64,000 bases of DNA. It comes from Chloroflexota bacterium (GTDB lineage Bacteria; Chloroflexota; Dehalococcoidia; DSTF01; RBG-16-68-14). Positions 53,779 through 63,303 of this stretch are shown piece after piece; position 1 is the stretch's first letter, and the number at the start of each line of letters is the position of its first letter. The DNA lies in NCBI GenBank assembly GCA_003228685.1, contig QIFC01000095.1:120948-184947 (forward strand). The letters run 5' to 3'. The notes under the pieces are model-generated. The model was given only the letters and a program-made list of their open reading frames with translations. It had not been told where the DNA came from and searched no databases. Both the position numbers and the translations under genes were made by a program.

Positions 53779-54828
53779 ATGGTCACGAACTCTACGATGA
53801 AGGCCGCGGTCGTGGCGGGGCCCCAGCAATTCGAAATCCAGGACATCCCCGTCCCGGCGCTGGAGCCGGGCGGTGTGCTCGTCCGCGTCCGCAACTGCGG
53901 CATCTGCGGCAGCGACCTCCACTTCTATCGAGGTGAGTTCCCGTCCGCGCCGGGCATGCGTCTGGGCCACGAGATCTCCGGTGAAGTTGCCGCTGTGGGC
54001 GAAGGCGTGACCGGGCTCTCGGAAGGCCAGCCGGTCGCGATCGAGCCGGTGGAGGTCTGCCGCAACTGCGACTTCTGCCGAACGGGGCGCCCCCAACTCT
54101 GTGCGAACCGCAAGCTGCTGGGCACCGTGATACCTGGAGCGCTTGCTGAGTATGTCCAGGTGCCGTCCTACTTGGTCCACCCGCTTCCTGAAGCAGTCGA
54201 CTTCGAGGTCGGCGCGCTGGTCGAGCCGTTGGCCGTTGCGGTCCACGGACTGAGGCTCGTCAGCCTCTCAGTCGGCGAGCGCGTGGCGATCCTCGGCTCC
54301 GGCACGATCGGCCTCATGGCGGTCGTCGCCGCCCGAGCGATGGGCGCGTCCAGTGTCTTCACCACTGCTCGCCATCAGCACCAGGCCGACGCGGCGATGG
54401 CGCTGGGAGCCACGCAGGTGATCGAAGCTAACGAGGGCGCCGTTGAGGCTCTCACCGCTGCCTTTGCGGACCGTTCGCCTGAGGTGGTCGTCGAGACGGT
54501 GGGCGGCAGCGCGAACACAATCAACGAGGCGATCACTCTTGTTGCCTCCGGTGGTCGAGTCTCTATCCTCGGCATCTTTACGGGGCCCGTCACGATGAAC
54601 GCCACGGCCGCGGTGCTCAAGGAAGCGCAGCTCGTGGGCAGCATGACGTACGGCCGGCCCGGCCCAAGGTCCGACTACGAGGTCGCGCTGGAGGTCGCGG
54701 CGGCGCAGGCGGATGACCTTCGCAGCTTGATCACGCATCGCGTCTCGCTGGCAGACGTCGAATCTAGCTACGCGATCGCCGCTGACAAGTCGCAGAAGTC
54801 GATCAAGGTGACGGTGCAGGTCGGCTAA
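53779..54828 (+). CDS. Zinc-dependent medium-chain alcohol dehydrogenase
   Basis: RNCGICGSDLHFYRGEFPSAPGMRLGHEISGEV, VCRNCDFCRTGRPQLC. Confidence 0.94.
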   Translation: MVTNSTMKAAVVAGPQQFEIQDIPVPALEPGGVLVRVRNCGICGSDLHFYRGEFPSAPGMRLGHEISGEVAAVGEGVTGLSEGQPVAIEPVEVCRNCDFCRTGRPQLCANRKLLGTVIPGALAEYVQVPSYLVHPLPEAVDFEVGALVEPLAVAVHGLRLVSLSVGERVAILGSGTIGLMAVVAARAMGASSVFTTARHQHQADAAMALGATQVIEANEGAVEALTAAFADRSPEVVVETVGGSANTINEAITLVASGGRVSILGIFTGPVTMNATAAVLKEAQLVGSMTYGRPGPRSDYEVALEVAAAQADDLRSLITHRVSLADVESSYAIAADKSQKSIKVTVQVG

Positions 54829-54855
54829 AGCCGCAGGTCGGCTAAAGCTGGCCGG

Positions 54856-55506
54856 CTAGTTCAGTGCGGAGCCGGCGAACCGCTTCTGCCGGCTCTCTTC
54901 CCAGCGCTCAGTCAGGGTTCTAATGAGGTCGCCCAGCAGCTCCTCCTCATGGGCGAGGCGAGCGGGCACCGAGAGCGTCTCCAGCAATTCTTGCTTGGCT
55001 TCGTTGGGGACGTCGAGCTGGCTTGCGACAAAGTCGGCAAGGGCGGCCGGCGCTCCCGGGATGTTCACTTCCCGCGTCCACTGACTACTGATCGCCATGA
55101 CGAGACGGTACTGTTCGGCGAACAGCGCCGCTATCCGCACGGCGGACGTTTCGACTTCTTCGCCGGCGGCTCCGGTGTTTTCGAGAAACTCCACTTCAGC
55201 CGAGAGGTACTCCTCACTGCGATCCAATTCCAGGATGCGAAAGCGCCGCCGCCCGAGATTGATCAGGTTCATGCGACCGTCGGGCAAGCGCTGAACGCGA
55301 GCGACGAGAGCCGTGGTCCCAACGTCATATGGCTCAGCGTCGCCGCCGGCCTCCTCACCACTCTTGATGAGGACGACGCCGAACGGCTCCTTCTCGTCAA
55401 TGCAGCGGCCGATCATCAGCTTGTAGCGCTCCTCAAAGATGTGCAGCGGTAGCGCCTGTTTCGGGAACAGCACCGAATTCAAGGGAAAGAGCGGGATGTG
55501 TGCCAT
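54856..55506 (-). CDS. LON peptidase substrate-binding (LON N-terminal) domain protein
   Basis: HIPLFPLNSVLFPKQALPLHIFEERYKLMIGRCI...FGVVLIKSGEE. Confidence 0.93.
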   Translation of the reverse strand: MAHIPLFPLNSVLFPKQALPLHIFEERYKLMIGRCIDEKEPFGVVLIKSGEEAGGDAEPYDVGTTALVARVQRLPDGRMNLINLGRRRFRILELDRSEEYLSAEVEFLENTGAAGEEVETSAVRIAALFAEQYRLVMAISSQWTREVNIPGAPAALADFVASQLDVPNEAKQELLETLSVPARLAHEEELLGDLIRTLTERWEESRQKRFAGSALN

Positions 55507-55551
55507 TTCGCTCAGAGGGTACCACGGCGGCGTGTACGCCGCGCAGCCGGG

Positions 55552-58206
55552 CTACTGCTTCAGCAGCTTGACTCGCGCAGGGACCGTGGAACCGTTTTCG
55601 GCAGGCAGAAGCGAACCAACAACGCCACCGTCATAGTAGGAGGACACGAATACGGCGCCGCGCGGGACGGTATTACTGAGCACAGCCTTGATGGCCAGCT
55701 GCGACGAGCCGTTCCGCAGAACGACTTGATCCCCTGTGCTGATTCCGAGTTCGACAGCGTCGTACTGGTTGACGAGCACTCCGTCTTCCCGGTGCAGCTT
55801 GTCAGCATCCGGCGAATGGATAGAGGCGGCCTCAAGATTCGTGAACAGCGTTCGGCCCGTCAACAGCGCCACCTCGCCCTCCCCGGGTGTTGTGGTCGGT
55901 GACACGCTTACCGGCTGTAGCGCGATCGTCTCCGATGGAGTCTCGCCGACGGCACGTCCCTTGCCCCAGCCCAGGTACCCGTAGAAGTGGAACGGCTCGT
56001 AGCCCGGCACCTTGGAGGTGATCTCCTCGGTGATGTCGGATGCCTCGGCGTAGCTGAAGCTCTCGCTGACGCCGAGCTTCGCGCTGAGGCGCTTGCCGAG
56101 TTCCCGCAGCGTCTGCCAGGCCGGCTGCGCTTCAGCCAGCGCGCCTTCCGCGGCGAGCTTCCGCTGGACGCGCCGGTCCGCGTTGGTGACCGTCCCCTCT
56201 TTCGCGAGCGCCGGGACGTCCGCCAGCACAACGTGAGCTAGCTTGGCGGTATCCGTCAGCACCTGATCGATCACGACGAGCACCTCGAGCTTGGAGAGCG
56301 CCTCTTCGATGCGCGCCCTCCCGGGGGCGAACATCACCGGGTTGTCCCCGACGACCACAAGCGCCTTGATCGTGCCCTTGTTCGCGCCATCGATGATGCC
56401 CTGGAAGTCGAGGCCGCCTTCGGCTGGCATGACGCCCATGTCGCGAGCGCCGTTCACGTTCGCCTCGGTGGGGAGCAGGTAGAAGGAACGAGCAGCGTTT
56501 TTACCTCGAAGGAGGAGCGCAATGTTCGCGGCAGCCTTCGTGGTTTCGGCAGCAGCGGCCACGCCCGTACCGTTGGGCGCGACGACCACCGCGATGTGCC
56601 GATCCGCTTCCAACGCTGCTTCCTTGAGGATGCCGGTAGCCGCATCAAAGCCCTCCACATCAACGCTGACCTGAAGGACGCCAGCTTCATCGAGGCCCGC
56701 CGCTTTGGCGGCGGCCGCGATCCCCTCATCCTGAATCAGAGCGCCGGCAAGGGCCGCAACTACTGTCGCTTCCTGGCCCGGCTCTGGCTGGAGCCACACG
56801 CCGCCGTATGGTTCGGCGAAGTCGCACAGCTCACCGCGCCGCGCAGAGACGACGATCAGCCGCGCCGGCTCGCGCAATGGCAGCTTCTTCGGATCAACAG
56901 CGTCCTTGATCCGGAGAGCGGCAACGTTGTGTGACTCTTCGAGATCGTCGGCGATCACCAAGATCGTCTTAGCGTTCTTCGGGATGTCCGTGAGGTCAGC
57001 CGGAAGTCGCTCGGTTCCAAAGGCTGCGGCAGCAGCGCCGGCGGACGCATCGTTCAACGGCCCGGCACTGAAGTCGAGATGGGGCGTGTCAAGAACGTCG
57101 TGTGCGAGGCGGCGGACGAGGTAGTTCTCCTCGTTGGTGATGAAGGGCGATCCCAGCAGCGCTACCGATGAGGCGCCGTGCGTTTCGTGCACTGCTGACA
57201 GGCGCTCCACAGCACGGTCCAGCGCGTGGTCGAGGGGTGCTGGGACTAGCTGATCGCTTTCACGAAGTAGGTGTTGGCTTAGCCGCTCCTTCGGTTTGAG
57301 GGCATCGTAGTGGAACCGCCCGCGGACGCAGATCTGATCGTCGCTGAACGGGTTCATCGTGTCCGGCTTAACGATCACCGACTTGTCGCCCCGCCGGCCG
57401 ACGCTGATGGTGCAGCCTACACTGCAAGAGGTGCAGACCGTCGACACCCAGTCTTCAGTGCGGGCCAGCCATTTGTTCGGCTTCTCCATGAGCGTGGCTG
57501 TTGGGCAGACGTCGATGCAGGAGCCGCAGAAGTCACAGTTTGATTCGTCGATCTGGCCGCCCGTTCCGAACGCAATCCTCGTGGAGAACCCGCGGCCGGC
57601 CAGCGTGATGGCCCCCGTGTGCCGCAGATCGTCGCAGGCGCGGACGCAGCGGGTGCAGATGATGCACATCTGCGGGTCAAACTCTAAGAAGGGGTTGGCG
57701 CGGTCCGGCTCAGGCTGCTCCGACTGGTAGTAGGTGCGATCCTCCGATTCCCACGGTTCGACATTGTCCTGGCCCATGTCGAGCAGATCGTTGGTGGTCT
57801 GGAGTTCGCAGCGATAGTTCTTCGAGCAGGTGAGACAGCGGTGGGTGACGACATCGTCGCGCAGGCAGACATCGCCGGGCATGCACTTCACGCGGCGGTG
57901 GCAAGTGAGGCAGCGGTCCGAGTGGTTCGCGTCGATGAGCGACAAGACGTACTGGCGCGCCTGCTTGACCTCCGGCGTGTCGGTGCGCACGACCATCTCA
58001 TCGCGGACGGTCGAGGTGCAGGAGAGTTGCAGGCCGCCCCGCGCGCCCTCGATCTCGACCAGACAGGTCCGGCAGCCCGCGTAGGGCGGCAGGTTATCGA
58101 TGTAGCAGAGGTTGGAAACGTAGATGCCGTGTTCTTTAATGACCTCGACGAGCGGGGCGCCGTCTGGCGCCTCGATTTCGCGGCCGTCGATAGTGAGCTT
58201 CGCCAA
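55552..58206 (-). CDS. nuoG: NuoG-like / molybdopterin-oxidoreductase family iron-sulfur protein
   Basis: N-terminal 2Fe-2S ferredoxin (YAGCRTCLVEI), extended Cys/His block, two 4Fe-4S motifs (CIICTRCVRAC, CDFCGSCIDVCP), TSCSVGC...; downstream of nuoI. Confidence 0.8.
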   Translation of the reverse strand: MAKLTIDGREIEAPDGAPLVEVIKEHGIYVSNLCYIDNLPPYAGCRTCLVEIEGARGGLQLSCTSTVRDEMVVRTDTPEVKQARQYVLSLIDANHSDRCLTCHRRVKCMPGDVCLRDDVVTHRCLTCSKNYRCELQTTNDLLDMGQDNVEPWESEDRTYYQSEQPEPDRANPFLEFDPQMCIICTRCVRACDDLRHTGAITLAGRGFSTRIAFGTGGQIDESNCDFCGSCIDVCPTATLMEKPNKWLARTEDWVSTVCTSCSVGCTISVGRRGDKSVIVKPDTMNPFSDDQICVRGRFHYDALKPKERLSQHLLRESDQLVPAPLDHALDRAVERLSAVHETHGASSVALLGSPFITNEENYLVRRLAHDVLDTPHLDFSAGPLNDASAGAAAAAFGTERLPADLTDIPKNAKTILVIADDLEESHNVAALRIKDAVDPKKLPLREPARLIVVSARRGELCDFAEPYGGVWLQPEPGQEATVVAALAGALIQDEGIAAAAKAAGLDEAGVLQVSVDVEGFDAATGILKEAALEADRHIAVVVAPNGTGVAAAAETTKAAANIALLLRGKNAARSFYLLPTEANVNGARDMGVMPAEGGLDFQGIIDGANKGTIKALVVVGDNPVMFAPGRARIEEALSKLEVLVVIDQVLTDTAKLAHVVLADVPALAKEGTVTNADRRVQRKLAAEGALAEAQPAWQTLRELGKRLSAKLGVSESFSYAEASDITEEITSKVPGYEPFHFYGYLGWGKGRAVGETPSETIALQPVSVSPTTTPGEGEVALLTGRTLFTNLEAASIHSPDADKLHREDGVLVNQYDAVELGISTGDQVVLRNGSSQLAIKAVLSNTVPRGAVFVSSYYDGGVVGSLLPAENGSTVPARVKLLKQ

Positions 58207-58216
58207 CAGGCCTCCT

Positions 58217-58693
58217 TTAGCTCTCGCGCTCGATCAATTCGATAGTTTCGTCCGGAGCCCGCCCGCCGTGCGGATACACGAAGTCATTCTCCTTCAGGAA
58301 GTTGTGCGCGAAGTCCGTTAAGGACTCTTTGTCCCGGTACATGGAGTCAAAGTCCGCGGTGACATCCTTCCAGGTACCGCCCGCCTGGATCGCCTGGTAC
58401 GGGCAGGCCTCCGTGCAGAGCCCGCAGTACATACAAATCCGGAAGTCTATCTCGTAGCGGTCGACGTTGAGTTCGCCGCCTTCCGCCGGCGACGTAGCCA
58501 CGAGGATGCAGCCATCGGGACATGCTTGAGCGCACGTAGAGCAGCCGGTACAGCGCTCCTCGAACCAGATGAGGTTCGTACGGGCGCGGGGTGGAATGTC
58601 CCTCACTTCTTCGGGGTACTGGACGGTGAACGACGGCCTGAAGATGTGTTTGAACGTCACCATCATGCCTTTGAGCATGCCCAAGCCGTACAT
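58217..58693 (-). CDS. nuoI: NuoI-like 4Fe-4S ferredoxin subunit
   Basis: RCTGCSTCAQACPDGCI and CMYCGLCTEACPYQAI. Confidence 0.88.
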   Translation of the reverse strand: MYGLGMLKGMMVTFKHIFRPSFTVQYPEEVRDIPPRARTNLIWFEERCTGCSTCAQACPDGCILVATSPAEGGELNVDRYEIDFRICMYCGLCTEACPYQAIQAGGTWKDVTADFDSMYRDKESLTDFAHNFLKENDFVYPHGGRAPDETIELIERES

Positions 58694-58870
58694 CCGAGGA
58701 GCCCTCCCTATCAGCGAATGGAGAATTGTTTCACAAACTCTCCGAATTCTACCAGTGGACGGTGCAGATATTCAAACCGGCCCCACATAGTGACTCCATG
58801 GAGCGCGGAAAACGAGGTGATCGTAACTCCGGTTAGCCTGTTGCGAGCGCTCAGCAGTGGTGAAGCCGAG

Positions 58871-59803
58871 TTAGTGCTGTCCCGCCAACGCGGTCTGGGG
58901 CGCCGCGGAGCGCCTCTGCATGAACTCGCGGAGGATCATTGCGCCGCCAAGCCCCAGCAACGCAAGCGCGCCACCGGCCAGCCCATCGATGATGTAGTGG
59001 TTCGCGGTGAGCACGATGCTCGCAAACATGATCACCGGCAAGGCTATGCCGATCGCTTTGAAAAGGATACTCTTGCTGTGCTGGAAGATGGCGATCCCGA
59101 CAAGGAGGTTCCAGCCAAAGTGCAAGCTCGGCATGGCCGCGTACTGGTTCACGAATGCAGGCGGCTGCAGAACGCGGTATGCGTGAGAGCGCTCCGTGAT
59201 CGTGTCAACGAAGCCCCAGGCGTCCATGAACCTGGGAGGCGCGACCGGCAGCAGGTAGAAGATGACGAGCCCTACTGCCCCTGAAATGAGGAAGGCATTT
59301 CTGTACACGGAGTATGCGTCCCGATGGAGCAGGAACAGCCATGTGGCCGCGAAGACGATGACAGGCCAGTGGCCCCAGACGTACGTCCAGTTCGCGACGT
59401 TCACCAACCAATCGAAGCGCATGATTGCACTCTGCAGGTCTGGCTCCCAGAAGATCCCCAGGGTCTGTTCGAGTTCGATGATATCGATGGCGCGGTGAAA
59501 CGCCTGCGCTTCGCGCGCCTCAGCTAGCCCACGGACGGTAAAGTAGGCGAAGTAGGCCGGTATCAGGATGCCGACTTCGCCGAGCAATTCACGCAACGTG
59601 GTGCCCGATGACCGGCGTGACCAGTTGAAGAGAATGAACAGAAGGAATCCGGCACCGACCAGGGGCCAGCGGGCGGCGGTCAGAAACGTCGAGTCGAGTG
59701 CAGGGAGTATGCCCAGCAGCCAGCAGCCATCCATGCAGCGCCCCCGCTCACCTGATTCCCCAGCCCCTCGATGGGGAATATCCCAGCGTAAACCAGCGCC
59801 CAC
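58871..59803 (-). CDS. PAP2-family integral membrane phosphatase-like protein
   Basis: AAMPSLHFGWNLLVGIAIF, TANHYIIDGLAGG, multiple TM segments. Confidence 0.88.
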   Translation of the reverse strand: MGAGLRWDIPHRGAGESGERGRCMDGCWLLGILPALDSTFLTAARWPLVGAGFLLFILFNWSRRSSGTTLRELLGEVGILIPAYFAYFTVRGLAEAREAQAFHRAIDIIELEQTLGIFWEPDLQSAIMRFDWLVNVANWTYVWGHWPVIVFAATWLFLLHRDAYSVYRNAFLISGAVGLVIFYLLPVAPPRFMDAWGFVDTITERSHAYRVLQPPAFVNQYAAMPSLHFGWNLLVGIAIFQHSKSILFKAIGIALPVIMFASIVLTANHYIIDGLAGGALALLGLGGAMILREFMQRRSAAPQTALAGQH

Positions 59804-59823
59804 CTGACCGCAAGTTCTTTCAG

Positions 59824-60558
59824 CTAGAACCTGTAGCGCGCCAGATCCTCCGCAACCAGCGTGTTCTCGATTCCCAGGTCCTGCTGGCCGCCATCAAGAT
59901 GAGTAAGAATGAACGTCGGCTTCGGACCAAGGCGGCGGCGAAGTTCGCGCAGATCGTCGGGTCCTAGATGCGGGCCGCACGGCCCTTCCCAGCAAGTGCA
60001 CTCAACCACGAAGACGTCCGCGCCGTCAGCTAGCTCGACGAGCGGTTCGCACATCACGCTGTCGCCGGAGTAAGAGACGCTGCGTCCCGCTGCTTCTACC
60101 CGATAGCCGAAGCATGGGAAGTCGTCAACGTGGGTGACGGAGCGGGCCTGCCACTTCAGCCCGCCTATGTCTCCTTCCTGGCAATCAGAGACCTCAACGA
60201 AGTTGAGGTCGTAGGTACGCTCCTTCTGGAGCAAGTGGGGAAAGGTGGCCTCCGTCACGGTGCGCAGCCGCTCTTCGATCGAAGGGGGGCCGATCACGGT
60301 CAAGGGCTTGGAGCGATCGGTCTGTTCGGAGTACTCAAGCAGCAAGAACGGCAAGCCAAGGAAGTGATCGGCATGGAAGTGGCTGATGAAGACCGCCTCT
60401 AACTCGGCCAGGTCCGCGCCGCTCTGCTTCAGGTGCGGCAGCGCGATAGGCGACGCGTCGAACAGAAAGCGGCCGTTGAGGAGAAAGCAACTCCAATAGC
60501 GGCCCGATGCAAACGCATTGCCAGATCCCAAAAAGAGGAGGTCTAGAGTACTACTCAA
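59824..60558 (-). CDS. MBL-fold metallohydrolase (RNase Z-like)
   Basis: LFLGSGNAFASGRYWSCFL, SHFHADHFLGLPFLLLEYS, SYSGDSVMCEPL. Confidence 0.92.
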   Translation of the reverse strand: MSSTLDLLFLGSGNAFASGRYWSCFLLNGRFLFDASPIALPHLKQSGADLAELEAVFISHFHADHFLGLPFLLLEYSEQTDRSKPLTVIGPPSIEERLRTVTEATFPHLLQKERTYDLNFVEVSDCQEGDIGGLKWQARSVTHVDDFPCFGYRVEAAGRSVSYSGDSVMCEPLVELADGADVFVVECTCWEGPCGPHLGPDDLRELRRRLGPKPTFILTHLDGGQQDLGIENTLVAEDLARYRF

Positions 60559-60721
60559 CCAGCGACCTCCGAAGCGACTTCAGCCCGTACACGCGATCAA
60601 GGAATGTCCAACGCGCTCCGCGCTCTTTAACCGCGCACTCGACGTCCTCTGCGATCGAGGTGGTCGTCTCGGTCATCTGGGCGATCCTCCGTACGATGGT
60701 CTTCGATGCTGGAATATACAT
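60551..60721 (-). CDS. Small hypothetical protein, 56 aa
   Basis: MYIPASKTIVRRIAQMTETTTSIAEDVECAVKERGARWTFLDRVYGLKSLRRSLVE; overlaps start of MBL gene. Confidence 0.4.
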   Translation of the reverse strand: MYIPASKTIVRRIAQMTETTTSIAEDVECAVKERGARWTFLDRVYGLKSLRRSLVE

Positions 60722-60834
60722 GATCCACCTCCTACGGTGAAGGAGCCCTGGATCAAGGGGCTGGTAACCATGGTATGCTTGTCCCCAATGGAGTGACCCG
60801 CGGTTGCGGGCAGAGTCCGCCGCCATCTCCTATG

Positions 60835-63270
60835 ATGAACGCCTTCTGGCTGTTCTGCGCCGAAGCCATTCGCAAATGGCACGTGTGGCTGTTGGTCCTT
60901 TCGGCCGCGGCCACGATCGGGTTGGCGTTCGGCATCCCCAGGCTGGAATTCAAGACCAGCCAGGACACGATTGTCCCCTCCGGTTCAGAGATCTACGCAC
61001 AGAACGTCCGCTATGAGCGCCAGTTTGGCGGCGAGCCGGTCTTGGTGCTCTTCTCCGGAGAGGACATCCGCCAACTCTTCACAGGTGAGAACAAGGATAA
61101 GCTGGCCGCGCTCGAGGCCGAGCTGGTGGCCAGCGGCCTCTATCACTCGGTGTTTGGGCCTCTCGGTCTGCTGGAGTTCGCGCGCGACCAAGTCCCGGTA
61201 GGAGCCGAACTGGCCGTCGCGAGGCAGGATCGTGCCGCCGAGGCGGCCCGGCAGGAGGCGGCGGCGCAAGGCGCCAGCGCTGCGGAGCAGACCGCCGCGG
61301 CCGACGCGGCACGCCAGGCAACAGCCGCGGCATTCATCGCAGAGCAAGCGGCGGATGCGCAGCGCTTCGCGGCGGCCGGAGAGCCAACGCTGGACAACCC
61401 CGCATTTATCGAGTTCCTCATCTTCGACGGCACCGGCGAGATCCGTCCGGAGTTCCAGGGCGTCTTCCCCGACGCGCAACACGCCCTGATGGTGGTGCGG
61501 CTCAACGGCAACATGTCGATCGATGAGCAAGGCGAAGCGAGCGGGAAGGCTGTCGGCATCGTGGAGCAGTACTCCTTCGAGGGGTTCGAGGTCCTGCCGA
61601 CCGGCCCAACGATCTTGCTCAAGGAGATCAACGACACGATGCGGGAGAGCATCTTCACGATGGCAGCGCTGGCGAGCTTCATCATGGTGATCGTGCTCTT
61701 CCTCGTGTTTCGCGCGCGCTGGCGGCTGCTGTCGCTGGGCGTCGTGCTAGTCGGCAGCGTCTGGGCGTTCGGTCTGATGGGGTTCCTTGGGATTTCACTT
61801 ACGATGGTCACCATCTCCGGGCTCCCGATCCTGATCGGACTCGGCATCGACTTCTCGATTCAGATGCACAGCCGGTATGAAGAAGAATGCGACCGCACGG
61901 GCAGCTCCGTCGAGGGACTGCGGTCTGCGCTGACAAATCTCGGACCTGCTCTGGGCATCGCCGTCGTAGCTGCCGCCGGCGGCTTCATGATTCTGCACAT
62001 TTCGCGCGTGCCAATGATCCGGGATTTTGGCTCGATGCTGGCCGTCGGCATTACGATTCTGGCCATCGCGGGACTCCTCGTGCCATCCTGCATCCTGTTC
62101 TGGCGCGACCGCAGACACGAGCCCGGCCCGCGAACGAGCACGAACGGCGGCCTACGGGTCGAAGGCATCGTCCGAGCGCTCACCTCATCGGACAGGCGGT
62201 TGTTTCCAGTGGTTGCGATCGGCGTCGCGTTCGTCTTCATCGGGTTGCTCGCTGACAGGCAGATCACGATCCAGACGGACCCGGAGAAGTTCGTCCCGCG
62301 GGACAGCCCCGTGCTGGCGGACCTCCGCACCATCCGGGACGTCGCGGGCTCCTCGAGCCAGTTAGGCATCATGGTCGAGGCGGAAGACGTGACGGATCAG
62401 GCGGTCCTAAACTGGATGGACAGCTTCGTTTCCCGCCAGATAGATGAACATCCGAACGAGTTGAAGAGCGCCGAGAGCATCGCATCAATCGTCGGACGCA
62501 TCGTGGGAGGTGTTCCCGGGCCCGAAGACGTCGAAACAGTGCTAGCGATGGCGCCGCCTTCGATCACGAAAACCTTCGTGAGCGACGACCGGACGCGGGC
62601 GCACATCATCTTCGCGATCGGGCCGGTGTCGCTGGACGAGCAACGGGTACTGCTGGCCGACATGCAGGAGAGCCTCGATACGCCGCCCGGCGTGAGCGCG
62701 ACGCCGGCAGGGCTGGCCGTGATTGGCATTGAGGCCGTCGACGCCCTGAGCGCGAACAGGACGCTGATGATCTACGCCGCGCTCGGCGCCGTTCTCGTCT
62801 GGCTGCTCCTGGCCTACCGCAACATTGTCAAGACGATGCTCCCGCTTGTTCCGGTGCTCATCGCTCTTGGAGGCTCATCGGCCGCGATCTACGTACTGGG
62901 GATCGAACTCAACCCGCTGACGGCGGTGTCCGGCCCGCTGATCATCGCCACATGCACGGAGTTCTCGGTGCTGATCATGGCTCGCTACTTCGAGGAGCGG
63001 GAGCGGGGACACTCCCCACGTGAAGCGATCGACGTGGCCTCGAGCCGCATTGGGCGCGCGATCACAGTGGCGGGGCTCACGACTATTGGCGGGTTCGGCG
63101 TCCTGGCGTTCTCCGGCTTCCCACTGCTCGAGACGTTCGGCATCGTGACGGCGCTCAACGTGGGTATCGCGCTGTTCAGCTCGCTCGTCGTGCTGCCTCC
63201 GCTGCTCGTCTGGGCAGACGAAGAGACCGGCCTGATCCCCTACCAGAAAGACCTGCGGCCGGTTGAGTAG
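60835..63270 (+). CDS. MMPL/RND-superfamily exporter-like membrane protein
   Basis: Two repeats of RND-type TM bundles (ISGLPILIGLGIDFSIQMHSRYEEE; CTEFSVLIMARYFEERERG...AITVAGLTTIGGFGVLAFSGFPLLETFG). Confidence 0.93.
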   Translation: MNAFWLFCAEAIRKWHVWLLVLSAAATIGLAFGIPRLEFKTSQDTIVPSGSEIYAQNVRYERQFGGEPVLVLFSGEDIRQLFTGENKDKLAALEAELVASGLYHSVFGPLGLLEFARDQVPVGAELAVARQDRAAEAARQEAAAQGASAAEQTAAADAARQATAAAFIAEQAADAQRFAAAGEPTLDNPAFIEFLIFDGTGEIRPEFQGVFPDAQHALMVVRLNGNMSIDEQGEASGKAVGIVEQYSFEGFEVLPTGPTILLKEINDTMRESIFTMAALASFIMVIVLFLVFRARWRLLSLGVVLVGSVWAFGLMGFLGISLTMVTISGLPILIGLGIDFSIQMHSRYEEECDRTGSSVEGLRSALTNLGPALGIAVVAAAGGFMILHISRVPMIRDFGSMLAVGITILAIAGLLVPSCILFWRDRRHEPGPRTSTNGGLRVEGIVRALTSSDRRLFPVVAIGVAFVFIGLLADRQITIQTDPEKFVPRDSPVLADLRTIRDVAGSSSQLGIMVEAEDVTDQAVLNWMDSFVSRQIDEHPNELKSAESIASIVGRIVGGVPGPEDVETVLAMAPPSITKTFVSDDRTRAHIIFAIGPVSLDEQRVLLADMQESLDTPPGVSATPAGLAVIGIEAVDALSANRTLMIYAALGAVLVWLLLAYRNIVKTMLPLVPVLIALGGSSAAIYVLGIELNPLTAVSGPLIIATCTEFSVLIMARYFEERERGHSPREAIDVASSRIGRAITVAGLTTIGGFGVLAFSGFPLLETFGIVTALNVGIALFSSLVVLPPLLVWADEETGLIPYQKDLRPVE

Positions 63271-63303
63271 GCGAACGCCGGCGCCGTGTAGTACGCTCTC
63301 TGC

